Assembly: GCF_027563315.1 (NCBI RefSeq)
Contig: NZ_JAMKBJ010000014.1
Coordinates: forward strand, 1-64,000
Direction of reading: 5' to 3'
Length of the DNA stretch: 64,000 nucleotides
From: Paenisporosarcina quisquiliarum
Lineage (GTDB): Bacteria > Bacillota > Bacilli > Bacillales_A > Planococcaceae
The stretch's first letter is position 1. Every line of letters starts with the position of its first letter. The notes beneath the pieces were generated by a model. That model saw nothing but the letters and a program-made list of their open reading frames with translations. It was not told the DNA's origin and did not search any database. This document shows positions 26,433 to 34,872 of the stretch, piece after piece. A program made the translations under genes and the position numbers.

Positions 26433-27815
26433 ATGACCAAATTCCGAATAGAACGAGATTCCATTGGGGAAATTCAAGTACCCGTCGATAAAATGTGGGG
26501 TGCACAGACTCAACGTAGTAAAGAGAATTTTGCGATTGGCACCGAACTGATGCCTACTGAATTAATTCATGCATTTGCCGTCCTAAAAAAAGCAGCGGCA
26601 AAAGTAAATTTTGATTTAGGCACCTTGAGTGAAGGGAAGATGCAGGCGATTTCTCAGGCTGCTTCAGAAATTCGTGAAGGCAAATGGGATGAACATTTTC
26701 CGTTAGTCGTTTGGCAGACCGGGAGCGGTACACAATCCAATATGAACGTGAATGAAGTAATAGCCCATCGGGGGAATCAATTACTGAAGGAATCTGGGAG
26801 TGAAGAAATACTTCATCCGAATGATGATGTGAATAAATCGCAAAGCTCGAATGACACGTTCCCTACGGCGATGCATATTGCGGCAGTAGAAGTCGTGCAG
26901 ACAATGTTATTACCTGAGCTTGCTCGTTTAAAACAAACCTTTGAAAAACAGGAAAACGATTTTAAAGATATCATCAAAATTGGCAGAACACATTTGCAGG
27001 ATGCCACTCCGTTGACGTTAGGTCAGGAAATCAGTGGGTGGAAGCACATGGTGGTTAAGAGCGAAGAAATGATCCGTGAAAGTCTTGTTCATGTGGGGGA
27101 ACTTGCTATTGGAGGGACAGCAGTCGGAACTGGTATTAACGCACATGCTGAATTCGGGGAACGTGTGGCAAAAGAAGTAACTGCGAAAACTGGGTTGCCG
27201 TTCGTTTCATCTGCAAATAAATTCCACGCTTTGACCAGTCATGATCAGTTGGTATATACGCATGGAGCACTTAAAGCGCTTGCTGCAGATTTGATGAAGA
27301 TTGCCAATGACGTTCGTTGGCTGGCTAGTGGACCACGAAGCGGAATAGGTGAAATAACGATTCCAGCGAATGAACCAGGAAGTTCAATAATGCCCGGGAA
27401 AGTAAATCCTACACAAAGTGAAGCGTTGACAATGGTTGCAACCCAAATCATGGGCAATGATGCGACCATTGGTTTCGCGGCAAGCCAAGGGAACTTTGAA
27501 TTGAATGTGTTTAAACCCGTCATTTTCTATAACTTTATGCAATCCGTGCGATTACTGAGTGACAGTGTGCGTAGTTTCCATGACCACTGTGTCGTAGGTA
27601 TCCAACCGAATGTGGAGCAACTTTCACATCACGTAAGCAATTCATTGATGCTGGTAACGGCTCTAAATCCGCATATTGGATATGAGAATGCAGCGAAAAT
27701 TGCTACGAAGGCACATGAATCTGGCAGTACATTAAAAGAGGCAGCGCTGCAAAGTGGTTTACTGACAGAAGAAGAGTTTGATCTGATTGTCGACCCTTCG
27801 AAAATGATTCGATAA
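26433..27815 (+). CDS. fumC: Class II fumarate hydratase
   Basis: A 460-residue fumarase of the TCA cycle (fumarate to malate). It has [44 protein letters not shown] and the superfamily signature [11 protein letters not shown] near residue 318. The start is ATG at 26433 after AAAGGAGG. A longer reading from 26361 is not family-like. Single gene. Confidence 0.95.
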   Translation: MTKFRIERDSIGEIQVPVDKMWGAQTQRSKENFAIGTELMPTELIHAFAVLKKAAAKVNFDLGTLSEGKMQAISQAASEIREGKWDEHFPLVVWQTGSGTQSNMNVNEVIAHRGNQLLKESGSEEILHPNDDVNKSQSSNDTFPTAMHIAAVEVVQTMLLPELARLKQTFEKQENDFKDIIKIGRTHLQDATPLTLGQEISGWKHMVVKSEEMIRESLVHVGELAIGGTAVGTGINAHAEFGERVAKEVTAKTGLPFVSSANKFHALTSHDQLVYTHGALKALAADLMKIANDVRWLASGPRSGIGEITIPANEPGSSIMPGKVNPTQSEALTMVATQIMGNDATIGFAASQGNFELNVFKPVIFYNFMQSVRLLSDSVRSFHDHCVVGIQPNVEQLSHHVSNSLMLVTALNPHIGYENAAKIATKAHESGSTLKEAALQSGLLTEEEFDLIVDPSKMIR

Positions 27816-27820
27816 TAAAG

Positions 27821-27863
27821 ATAGGGTCCCCTACATCTAAGAATGAAAGGGATTCTATTTTAT
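27821..27863 (+). terminator. Probable terminator of fumC
   Basis: ATAGGGTCCC pairs with GGGATTCTAT through two G-U pairs, then TTTTATTT. Confidence 0.6.
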
Positions 27864-27960
27864 TTGTGGGCCAAAAGTTATATTTTAATTCATAATGTGA
27901 TCCAAAACTGAACTTTTTACGTTAGCTCCTGTAAATGACTGAAGGGAGGTGAATGACGAC

Positions 27961-28962
27961 GTGCAAAAACGAATGATGCAAATTGCCGTACTTTTCGGTG
28001 TGTTAAGTTTTCCATCGTTTGCTTCCGCAGATGGTGGACTGCTTGGATCGACTTTGAGTCAACCGACGGAAATTGTAAATACGGTGACTGACGAGGTTGC
28101 CAACACAACTTCCCAAGTCGAAAAAGCACTGCCGATTAAGACAGAACAAGAAGAATCACTTCAACCAGTAACAGAGATTGTAAATAACGTTACCGAAACA
28201 ACTCAAAAAGTAACAAAAGCGGTGAAAAGTGAAGAGCCAATCGTGGAAGTGAAAGACTCCACATCTCCTTCAGTTAAAGTTAATACAGGTGTGGTTGAGG
28301 CAAAAGTTTCACAAACACCTAAAGTGAAGGTTGATACAAGCATTGCTAAGGTGGAAGTGGCTGATACGGTTAAAGTTGACACGGAAGTGGTACAAGCTGA
28401 AGTGGAACGTGACCCGCAAATTTCTGTAAAAACCCCTGTAGTAGATGTGGAAAGTTCGGTACCTACTCAATCGACGGATAAAGAAATTCGTGTAACCCCA
28501 GTTCCAGAAACTGAAGTTACTGAACTACCAGTTGAAAAATTGAAACAAGAGGTACCACTGGTTATGAAGAATAAGAAAGAAATTGTTAAACCGGATATTT
28601 CCAAACAGCTAATTATAGATGAAGAGCAAGATGACGCGTTAAATGAAACGTCACGTAATGAACGCTCATTAAACGTCGAGACTGATAAACCCAAAAATGC
28701 TCTACCCATACCAATGAAAGTGCCAATCAATTACGAGCAAGTGCAAGCGACACCAACTTTCCAGTCGGGTCCTTCTACTCTATCGAATTCGAGTCTCACA
28801 ATGGGTAGTATGACGTTTGCTGTGTTGGATGGATATGATGTATCAAATCAAAATGGGACGATGGCTTACTTTGGAAAGACCAGACTCTTCTTTGATCAGT
28901 GGTTAAATGCACCACCGTCACAACCACCTCAACAATCTCCTTTGAAGATAAGTAGAATATAA
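27961..28962 (+). CDS. Secreted repeat-containing protein of unknown function
   Basis: A 333-residue exported protein. A signal peptide ends near FPSFASA-DGG. The middle (about 85-160) holds imperfect repeats of 16-17 residues with the pattern VKV(N/D)TxVxxxxV, for example PKVKVDTSIAKVEV, predicting short beta strands. A charged linker and a C-terminal region with SLTMGSMTFAVLDGYDVSNQ follow. No anchor motif or enzyme signature is visible. I choose GTG at 27961, eleven bases after GGGAGG; an earlier GTG overlaps that site. It precedes another secreted repeat protein by 30 bases, so the two likely form an operon. Confidence 0.72.
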   Translation: MQKRMMQIAVLFGVLSFPSFASADGGLLGSTLSQPTEIVNTVTDEVANTTSQVEKALPIKTEQEESLQPVTEIVNNVTETTQKVTKAVKSEEPIVEVKDSTSPSVKVNTGVVEAKVSQTPKVKVDTSIAKVEVADTVKVDTEVVQAEVERDPQISVKTPVVDVESSVPTQSTDKEIRVTPVPETEVTELPVEKLKQEVPLVMKNKKEIVKPDISKQLIIDEEQDDALNETSRNERSLNVETDKPKNALPIPMKVPINYEQVQATPTFQSGPSTLSNSSLTMGSMTFAVLDGYDVSNQNGTMAYFGKTRLFFDQWLNAPPSQPPQQSPLKISRI

Positions 28963-28992
28963 AAAAACTTATACTAAAAGGAGAGAATACAC

Positions 28993-30237
28993 ATGAAAAA
29001 CGTATTAAGAACTTTAACTATTACAGGTGGATTAGCAGCAAGTCTATTAATCGGGGCAGGTGCTACATCTGCAGCAGAAAATGATTCTTTATTGAACCTG
29101 AATGATGGTTTAGTTGAGAATTTGAACATTCTCGATTCGAATGAAGACAACAACGTTGAGATTAACACTCAGAATGATGCATCTTCAGATGTAAACGTGG
29201 AATCAACAGAGGAATCGTTTACTTCAAATGTGGATGCTAACTCAGAAGGTTCTATCGATGCAGTTGTTGAAGGCGAAGATGAATCTGCAGCAGTAAACGC
29301 TGAAGGTGACGCTGGCGTAATGAATGAAACAGTCGTTGATGAAGAAAACGGTACCGTAACATCGACAACAGAAGCGGCAACTGAAGGAGCAATCGGAGCT
29401 GAAGTTGAAGGCGAAGAAGAATCCGCAGCAGTAAACGCTGAAGGTGACGCTGGTGTGATGAATGAAACAATCGTTGATGAAGAAAACGATACAGTCACAT
29501 CGACAACAGAAGCGGCAACTGAAGGAGCAATCGGAGCTGAAGTTCAAGGCGAAGATGAATCTGCAGCAGTAAACGCTGAAGGTGACGCTGGTGTGATGAA
29601 TGAAACAATCGTTGATGAAGAAAACGATACCGTAACATCTACAACAGAAGCGGCAACTGAAGGAGCAATCGAAGCTGAAGTTGAAGGCGAAGAAGAATCT
29701 GCAGCAGTAAACGCTGAAGGTGACGCTGGTGTGATGAATGAAACAGTCGTTGATGAAGAAAACGATTCAACTACATCGACAACTGAAGGAAATATTGATG
29801 CTGGTTTAAACTCAGTGTTTGAAAATGAAGAGAATTCTACTTTCTTAAATGCTGATAACAACACTTCATTCGTAAACGTTATTGAAACAAATGAGGAAAA
29901 TGATTCATCATCTTTTGCACTTGGAACTGAGTCTGTAACAAACTTAGGTTTAGGTTCTGAAGATAATGAAAACGAAGAATCTGCAAAAGTTATGGCCGCT
30001 GTATCTGCATTAATTGAAGCGCAAAGAACAGAAGACTCTTCTCGTTTAGGAACTGAAGTAGATGTAGCATCTATGGTAGGTTTGGATTCAGAAGATGAAA
30101 ACTCTTTCTCTTCAATGTTAGATGCAACTGCTGGCCTTTGGGTACAATCAACACATGAAGATGACAACAATTCAAGCGAATTAGGATTAGATCTTGGTCT
30201 TGGATTTGCTTCAATGACAGAAACACTTAATCAATAA
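28993..30237 (+). CDS. Secreted, strongly acidic tandem-repeat protein
   Basis: A 414-residue exported protein. The signal peptide ends near GATSA-AENDS. Residues 93-270 are three full copies and one partial copy of a 46-residue unit containing ESAAVNAEGDAGVMNET and VTSTTEAATEGAI. The rest is also rich in Glu, Asp, Ser and Asn. No LPXTG anchor, cysteine or enzymatic motif is seen. The excess of acid residues suggests ion binding or a disordered surface or extracellular polymer, but that is speculation. ATG follows AAGGAGAG. It is second in an operon with the preceding secreted protein and ends at a strong terminator. Confidence 0.8.
   Translation: MKNVLRTLTITGGLAASLLIGAGATSAAENDSLLNLNDGLVENLNILDSNEDNNVEINTQNDASSDVNVESTEESFTSNVDANSEGSIDAVVEGEDESAAVNAEGDAGVMNETVVDEENGTVTSTTEAATEGAIGAEVEGEEESAAVNAEGDAGVMNETIVDEENDTVTSTTEAATEGAIGAEVQGEDESAAVNAEGDAGVMNETIVDEENDTVTSTTEAATEGAIEAEVEGEEESAAVNAEGDAGVMNETVVDEENDSTTSTTEGNIDAGLNSVFENEENSTFLNADNNTSFVNVIETNEENDSSSFALGTESVTNLGLGSEDNENEESAKVMAAVSALIEAQRTEDSSRLGTEVDVASMVGLDSEDENSFSSMLDATAGLWVQSTHEDDNNSSELGLDLGLGFASMTETLNQ
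29269..29802 (+). repeat. 138-bp in-frame tandem repeats
   Basis: The coding repeats of the acidic secreted protein have a 138-bp period, with three full units and one partial. The DNA copies are nearly identical over long stretches, so copy number could change by recombination. Confidence 0.88.
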
Positions 30238-30248
30238 GGTAAAATGAG

Positions 30249-30283
30249 AAAAGACTGAGCCCCTAGGGGTTCAGTCTTTTTTG
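30249..30283 (+). terminator. Terminator of the secreted-protein operon
   Basis: AAAAGACTGAGCCCC pairs with GGGGTTCAGTCTTTT, followed by T. Confidence 0.92.
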
Positions 30284-30301
30284 AAATGAGGCTGAGCGAT
30301 G

Positions 30302-30405
30302 GCTCAGTTGTAAAAAATGAACTCTTAGTAGGAAAAAAAGCGAGCTTTGTTGTAAAAAAGAGTATCTTAGTTGTAAAAATGAAGCTTTAAGTTGTAATAG
30401 TTAAA
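30302..30405. repeat. 21-bp tandem array, core GTTGTAAAAA (family A, copy 2)
   Basis: Five cores begin at 30307, 30328, 30349, 30370 and 30391, an exact 21-base period. Four read GTTGTAA and one reads GTAGGAAAA, the same two core variants seen at 112-174. The other half of each unit is unrelated. It sits between a terminator and a convergent gene. Confidence 0.88.
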
Positions 30406-30451
30406 AAATGGGAAATCAAAAGAGAGTTTTTCAATCTACAAGCTTCTGACA

Positions 30452-30745
30452 TTACTTTGAAAGTCTATTAGCTTCCTCTGACACCACGAAGGCAAGATCA
30501 TCGTTACCGAACATTTGTAGAATCTCGATGAGTGTACCGGAATCAATGTCCAAATCCATGGGTTCATTGTTCTCGATGGTGGATTTCAACGTTTCATTGG
30601 CACCTTGGGATGGGTATGCTTTTTGATATAAAGATATTGAGTCAATCTCATGGTTTTGACACCATTGGACAAATAATTGAATCATGACTTGCTCGTCTTC
30701 TTGATATTTTTGGATGATGTATTCTGTCATGGTTTTTTGATCCAT
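30452..30745 (-). CDS. Small acidic cytoplasmic protein of unknown function
   Basis: A 97-residue soluble protein, acidic and mostly helical by composition, with two short hydrophobic runs (VMIQLFVQWC and LIEILQMF). I do not recognise a family. The start is ATG at 30745, ten bases after AAAGGAG. Monocistronic and convergent with the secreted-protein operon. Confidence 0.7.
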   Translation of the reverse strand: MDQKTMTEYIIQKYQEDEQVMIQLFVQWCQNHEIDSISLYQKAYPSQGANETLKSTIENNEPMDLDIDSGTLIEILQMFGNDDLAFVVSEEANRLSK

Positions 30746-30891
30746 TGTTTCAAATCTCCTTTAGAACTCTACTAATCTGTGTCTATATCGTACCACGCCA
30801 TAGTGTGGCAAGCACCTAAACAGACAATCTGACAACTATCAGCATGACAATTAAAATAAATACTAGTCTTAATGGAAACGAGGAGAAACGG

Positions 30892-31578
30892 ATGGAACAA
30901 ATAATAGTGGATTCACTAGTGCTTGACCCGAAAATATTGGATCACCAGCACTTGCAAGACATGATGGAACTTCAACAACTTACGAAAAAACAGATGGATT
31001 CTGAAGATACGCTGCAACCATTATCGAGAGATGAATTTAAATATATCTTAAGCGGAAATGGGCTTCTACTTGGCTTGTTTGACGGGCGACAACTGGTCGC
31101 ATTCCGTGCGTTACTGGTGCCGTTTATTGATGGTGAACACTTAGGGATGGATGCGGGGCTTTCATTAGAGGCATTAAGTCGTGTCGTTTATCAGGAACTA
31201 TCGATTGTTCACCCAGCCTACCGTGGAAAAGGTCTTCAACTTAAAATGGGGGAGGTCCTTATGGCCAATATCGATCGTTCTCGATTTGATTATGTATGCG
31301 CAACCGTCGCACCGTTAAACATCCCAAGTCTGAAGGATAAATTCGCCCTAGGTCTCCACATTGTTGCCTTGAAACACAAATACGGTGGCAAACTTCGCTA
31401 TGTATTTTTGAAAACACTCAAGGATGAGAAGGTGGAATATAGCCACTCAGATGATGAAAAATTGATTCCAATGACCGACACATTGATGCAGCAGCAAATG
31501 TTGAAAGAAGGATATGTAGGTGTCGGCATGAGTCCGTTAAGTGATGAATGGCATGTGCAATACCAGCGGAAAGTTTAA
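30892..31578 (+). CDS. GNAT-family acetyltransferase
   Basis: A 228-residue protein with a GNAT-type core. The acetyl-CoA motif is ELSIVHPAYRGKGLQLKMGE near residue 105, followed by YVCATVAPLNIPSLKDKFALG, where a side chain usually contacts CoA. The C-terminal 60 residues are an extension. The substrate is unknown. The start is ATG at 30892 after GAGGAG. An upstream ATG at 30844 lacks a ribosome site. Single gene converging on desR. Confidence 0.75.
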   Translation: MEQIIVDSLVLDPKILDHQHLQDMMELQQLTKKQMDSEDTLQPLSRDEFKYILSGNGLLLGLFDGRQLVAFRALLVPFIDGEHLGMDAGLSLEALSRVVYQELSIVHPAYRGKGLQLKMGEVLMANIDRSRFDYVCATVAPLNIPSLKDKFALGLHIVALKHKYGGKLRYVFLKTLKDEKVEYSHSDDEKLIPMTDTLMQQQMLKEGYVGVGMSPLSDEWHVQYQRKV

Positions 31579-31587
31579 TGGCAAGAG

Positions 31588-31613
31588 AAAAGCACTCCCA
31601 AAAGGAAGTGCTT
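31588..31613 (-). terminator. Terminator of the desKR operon
   Basis: AAGCACT / AGTGCTT stem overlapping the desR stop codon. The minus strand continues with TTTTCTC. Confidence 0.65.
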
Positions 31614-32214
31614 ACTTAAACCAGCCTTTTTCTTTGAATCTAGAAATGGCTTCTATTCGATTGCTTACGTCCAGCTTGTCTAAGATGACGGAAATGTAGT
31701 TTCTGACCGTCCCAGTTGTAATGTATAGCTGACTCGCAATCTCTTTTGTGTTTTTTCCGTCTGCGATTAATTCAAGTACTTGATGCTCGCGTTCCGTTAA
31801 AGGATTTTCGTCTCCACTATAAGCAAGGTCGATCAGTTCCGGTGCGTATACACGACGTCCTTCCATAATGCTGCGAATAGAATTGGCCAGATCTTCGCTC
31901 GGGCTATCTTTCAGGAGATAGCCCATGACATTGGCTTTCCGCGCACGTTCAAAGTAACCTGAACGGGCAAAAGTAGTAAGAATGATTACTTTACAGTCAT
32001 GTTCCTTCAGTTCCTCCGCAGCGTCCAAACCCGTTTTAGAAGGCATTTCAATGTCCATTATGACCACATCAGGATTTAATTGGTGCACCAAGGAGATGAC
32101 TTCTTCTCCATTATGTGCTTTTCCGACAACCTCCATGTCATCCTCCAAATCGAGTAAAGAACCAAGAGCTCCCAGTAACATGCGTTGATCTTCAGCAATG
32201 ACAATACGAATCAT
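31612..32214 (-). CDS. desR: Response regulator DesR
   Basis: A 200-residue NarL/FixJ-type response regulator. The receiver domain (1-120) has the phosphorylation site Asp54 in DVVIMDIEMP. The C-terminal LuxR-type helix-turn-helix contains LTEREHQVLELIADGKNTKE. Together with the adjacent desK and des genes it is the DesR of the cold-induced desaturase pathway. Phosphorylated DesR activates des when membranes become too ordered. Its ATG overlaps the desK stop codon by four bases (ATGA). Confidence 0.93.
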   Translation of the reverse strand: MIRIVIAEDQRMLLGALGSLLDLEDDMEVVGKAHNGEEVISLVHQLNPDVVIMDIEMPSKTGLDAAEELKEHDCKVIILTTFARSGYFERARKANVMGYLLKDSPSEDLANSIRSIMEGRRVYAPELIDLAYSGDENPLTEREHQVLELIADGKNTKEIASQLYITTGTVRNYISVILDKLDVSNRIEAISRFKEKGWFK

Positions 32215-33347
32215 GAATTTTCCTCCTCAACCGATTGTAAGATGACGTGTGGAATCCGGATATTAAGGGTCGTACCATCATTACCCGAAATTTCAAAGCT
32301 TCCGTTGACGAATTCCAGGCGTTCTTTCATGCCAATTAAGCCATTGCCATCTGAAAATTGTGCATCTCCTTCAAATCCAATCCCATTATCTTGAACTTGA
32401 AGAAACAATTCAGTTTGGGTTTGTTTAATTAAGACGTGACAAAACGTGGCTTGACTATGCTTAACGACATTGGTGACTGCTTCTTTCAAACACATACCTA
32501 AGACATTTTCAACGAGTAAAGGTGTATCTTTTAGAACGGAATTCCCTTTTACACGGAAGTCGATTTCTGCTGCTTTTAAAATCTGCTGGACACGTATAAG
32601 TTCATCTACGAGTTTACCCGAACGCATATTGGAAACAAGTTCACGGACTTCTTTTAACGCAATACGAGCCGTGTGATTGATATCAAAAAGCTCATTTTTA
32701 GCACGTTTCGGATCTTTATCAATCACTTTGCTGGCCAAGTCACTCTTTAAGCCGATTAAAGATAGCTTTTGGCCCAATGTATCGTGTAAATCACGAGCAA
32801 TCCGCTGGCGTTCCTGCATGACAAGCAATTGAGAAATACGTTTATTTGCATCTTCCAACTGACCTTCGAGTTTTTCCTGTTTATTACGGTTGTACGAATT
32901 GAAAGGCAATAAGATCACACCGATGACGCCAATTAGTATGAACGGGAATTGAGAGACGAGTAAGTCATATTGAGTGAAGAATCCAATACTGACAGACGCC
33001 ATGGTTGTAACGAGATGGACCACATACATCGTGATGAAACCGGCTTTATTGCGGATGTTGCCGATAAAAAATGCCAGGAACAACGAAAAATAGAGATAGC
33101 CAAACAATATAATTAACGTGATGCTGATGGCAATTTGAAAGGCAATCCACACATACATACGCCATCCTTTTGAAATGAACGATTGGCGGTACGTTAAAAA
33201 GAAACCTACAACTAGTAATAGTCCTAAGAAGCTTTCCGATGGGGAGTACGATTTAAATATATAAAATAACGGCAAAATACAAAAAATAATCCATATGTAA
33301 ATACTGACGTATGGGTTTTTAGGGAAAATTTGATACCAGCTTTGCAT
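32211..33347 (-). CDS. desK: Membrane-fluidity sensor histidine kinase DesK
   Basis: A 378-residue sensor kinase with about five membrane segments (to residue 150), then a coiled linker NKQEKLEGQLEDANKRISQL. The HisKA_3 motif is ERQRIARDLHDTLGQKLSLI and the ATPase domain ends with GNGLIGMKERLEF. With the start at the ATG at 33347, five bases after GGAGG, the phosphorylated histidine falls at residue 188, the same number as in B. subtilis DesK. The ATG at 33359 is part of the ribosome site. It senses membrane thickness and order on cooling and controls DesR by phosphorylation or dephosphorylation. Confidence 0.94.
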   Translation of the reverse strand: MQSWYQIFPKNPYVSIYIWIIFCILPLFYIFKSYSPSESFLGLLLVVGFFLTYRQSFISKGWRMYVWIAFQIAISITLIILFGYLYFSLFLAFFIGNIRNKAGFITMYVVHLVTTMASVSIGFFTQYDLLVSQFPFILIGVIGVILLPFNSYNRNKQEKLEGQLEDANKRISQLLVMQERQRIARDLHDTLGQKLSLIGLKSDLASKVIDKDPKRAKNELFDINHTARIALKEVRELVSNMRSGKLVDELIRVQQILKAAEIDFRVKGNSVLKDTPLLVENVLGMCLKEAVTNVVKHSQATFCHVLIKQTQTELFLQVQDNGIGFEGDAQFSDGNGLIGMKERLEFVNGSFEISGNDGTTLNIRIPHVILQSVEEENS

Positions 33348-33398
33348 AAAACCCTCCATAAATTAGGTGTTTTTGTTATGAGTTAAGTATAACAGACA

Positions 33399-33430
33399 GA
33401 AAAACCATTCCATATGCGGAATGGTTTTTC
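33399..33430. terminator. Terminator between des and desK
   Basis: GAAAAACCATTCC / GGAATGGTTTTTC, a 13-bp perfect stem. It may limit read-through so that desKR is transcribed less than des. Confidence 0.88.
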
Positions 33431-33441
33431 AGCTATACTAA

Positions 33442-34500
33442 TTATTTTCCTTGAATACTTGAACGTTTTGTTTGCAGTTGTTGCATTGTAGAATTCTTTG
33501 TATCGTTCAGTAAATGTTTGATTTCGTTAAAGCTGACAAACGTTTTTTTCGTTTCGTCATATAAACGGAAGCGGATCGATTGTAAACTTGTTTTTAACGT
33601 AATCGTCGTTGCCTTGTGTAGTGGTGGTGTCGATTCATGAGCTTGTTCCAACAAGTAGTTAGGTACTCGTGGGCTTAAATGATGAACATGGTGATAACCG
33701 ATATTACCAGTTAACCATTGCAGAACTTTAGGCAATTTGTAGAACGAACTGCCATCCACTGCTGCTTTAACATAATCCCATTGGTCTTCATCTTCAAAAT
33801 AAGAATCTTCAAATTGATGTTGTACATAGAACAACCAGATCCCAAAAGATCCTGCAACAATCAAGATTGTACCTTGAATGATTGCGAACGCCTGGATGCC
33901 AACTAACCAAATCATAAATGCATACAATGCAACGATTGCCACATTAATAAAGTAAGTATTGTTACGTTCTTTTTTACGAGCATCTTTACGGTTAAAACGG
34001 TTTGATACTAAGTACAAGAATAATGGTCCTAAACCGAACATCACTAGTGGATTACGGTATAGACGGTATGCCAAACGACGACCTGGTGATGCTTCAAGAT
34101 ATTCATTAACCGTCATTACCCAAACATCACCTGTTCCGCGTTTGTCTAAGTTACTGCTCGTTGCATGGTGAATTGAATGATCACGTTTCCATTTTTCATA
34201 AGCGAACAAAGTCAGAATGCCAGTAATGGTTCCTAAGATGGCATTGGCCTTCTTGCTCTTAAAGAAAGAACCGTGTGTACAGTCATGGAAAATGATAAAG
34301 ATTCGAACGATGAATCCTGAAGCAATCACTGCTAGAGCGATTGTTAAGAAAATCGATACGTCTAAACTCAAATATGCTAAGTACCATAAAATGAAAAATG
34401 GGGGAATCGTATTTACAATTTGTTTGATACTTGCTGACATATCAGACTTCTCAAACGGCGCCACTTGCTTGCGTAACTGCATTGTTTTTTCTTTACTCAT
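33442..34500 (-). CDS. des: Membrane fatty acid (acyl-lipid) desaturase
   Basis: A 352-residue membrane desaturase that introduces a double bond into phospholipid acyl chains at low temperature (delta-5 in B. subtilis). The three histidine boxes for the di-iron site are present: HDCTHGS near 72, HSIHH near 109 and YHHVHHL near 270. They are separated by paired membrane segments. It is the first gene of the des-desK-desR cluster and has a strong AGGAGG before its ATG. Regulation by the DesK/DesR pair is very likely. Confidence 0.94.
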   Translation of the reverse strand: MSKEKTMQLRKQVAPFEKSDMSASIKQIVNTIPPFFILWYLAYLSLDVSIFLTIALAVIASGFIVRIFIIFHDCTHGSFFKSKKANAILGTITGILTLFAYEKWKRDHSIHHATSSNLDKRGTGDVWVMTVNEYLEASPGRRLAYRLYRNPLVMFGLGPLFLYLVSNRFNRKDARKKERNNTYFINVAIVALYAFMIWLVGIQAFAIIQGTILIVAGSFGIWLFYVQHQFEDSYFEDEDQWDYVKAAVDGSSFYKLPKVLQWLTGNIGYHHVHHLSPRVPNYLLEQAHESTPPLHKATTITLKTSLQSIRFRLYDETKKTFVSFNEIKHLLNDTKNSTMQQLQTKRSSIQGK

Positions 34501-34607
34501 AGCGTCCTCCTGGAAAAAATGTATTTTAATTTTTCGTTAAAAAACTTGTTACCTTAAGAATAGGGATTAGGAGCAGATAATAAAAGTCATAAACGTCAAG
34601 TGATTGG

Positions 34608-34623
34608 TATGACAAATATCATA
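34608..34623. promoter_or_regulatory. Candidate DesR operator upstream of des
   Basis: TATGACAAATATCATA, a near-perfect inverted repeat (TATGA / TCATA), about 110 bases before the des start codon. Assignment rests on position and symmetry only. Confidence 0.35.
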
Positions 34624-34767
34624 TAGGTCGTGATGATTAGAGAAATTGTGATTCATTCATATTTTTTGCGGACGTGTTTAAAAAATGCATAAATTAACGA
34701 ATTTTCTATGTGAAATTACCTGTTAAATGTATTGATTTCACTCCGCTACGCAAGAGCCAAAAGCATT

Positions 34768-34803
34768 TTGTGCAACCTGGAGTTCGGTTATGTCTACCTG
34801 GCA
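34768..34803. repeat. 21-bp repeat, core ACCTGGA (family B, copy 2)
   Basis: The lead-in TTTTGTGCAACCTGGA is identical to the start of the array at 7.45 kb. A second unit with ACCTGGC starts exactly 21 bases later, and the first ends in ATGTCT, close to the CTGTCT unit end there. It is a minimal two-unit member of the same family, between des and the acetyl-CoA hydrolase gene. Confidence 0.75.
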
Positions 34804-34872
34804 TGCCCTTAAATAAGAAAAAGACCATAAATATGCTAAAGTAAGACGAAGAAGTTTTGACAGGAGTGTTTA

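Noticed and set aside
29169-30170. Serine-rich antisense frames over the acidic repeat protein
   Set aside because: They mirror the repetitive coding strand; no ribosome site.
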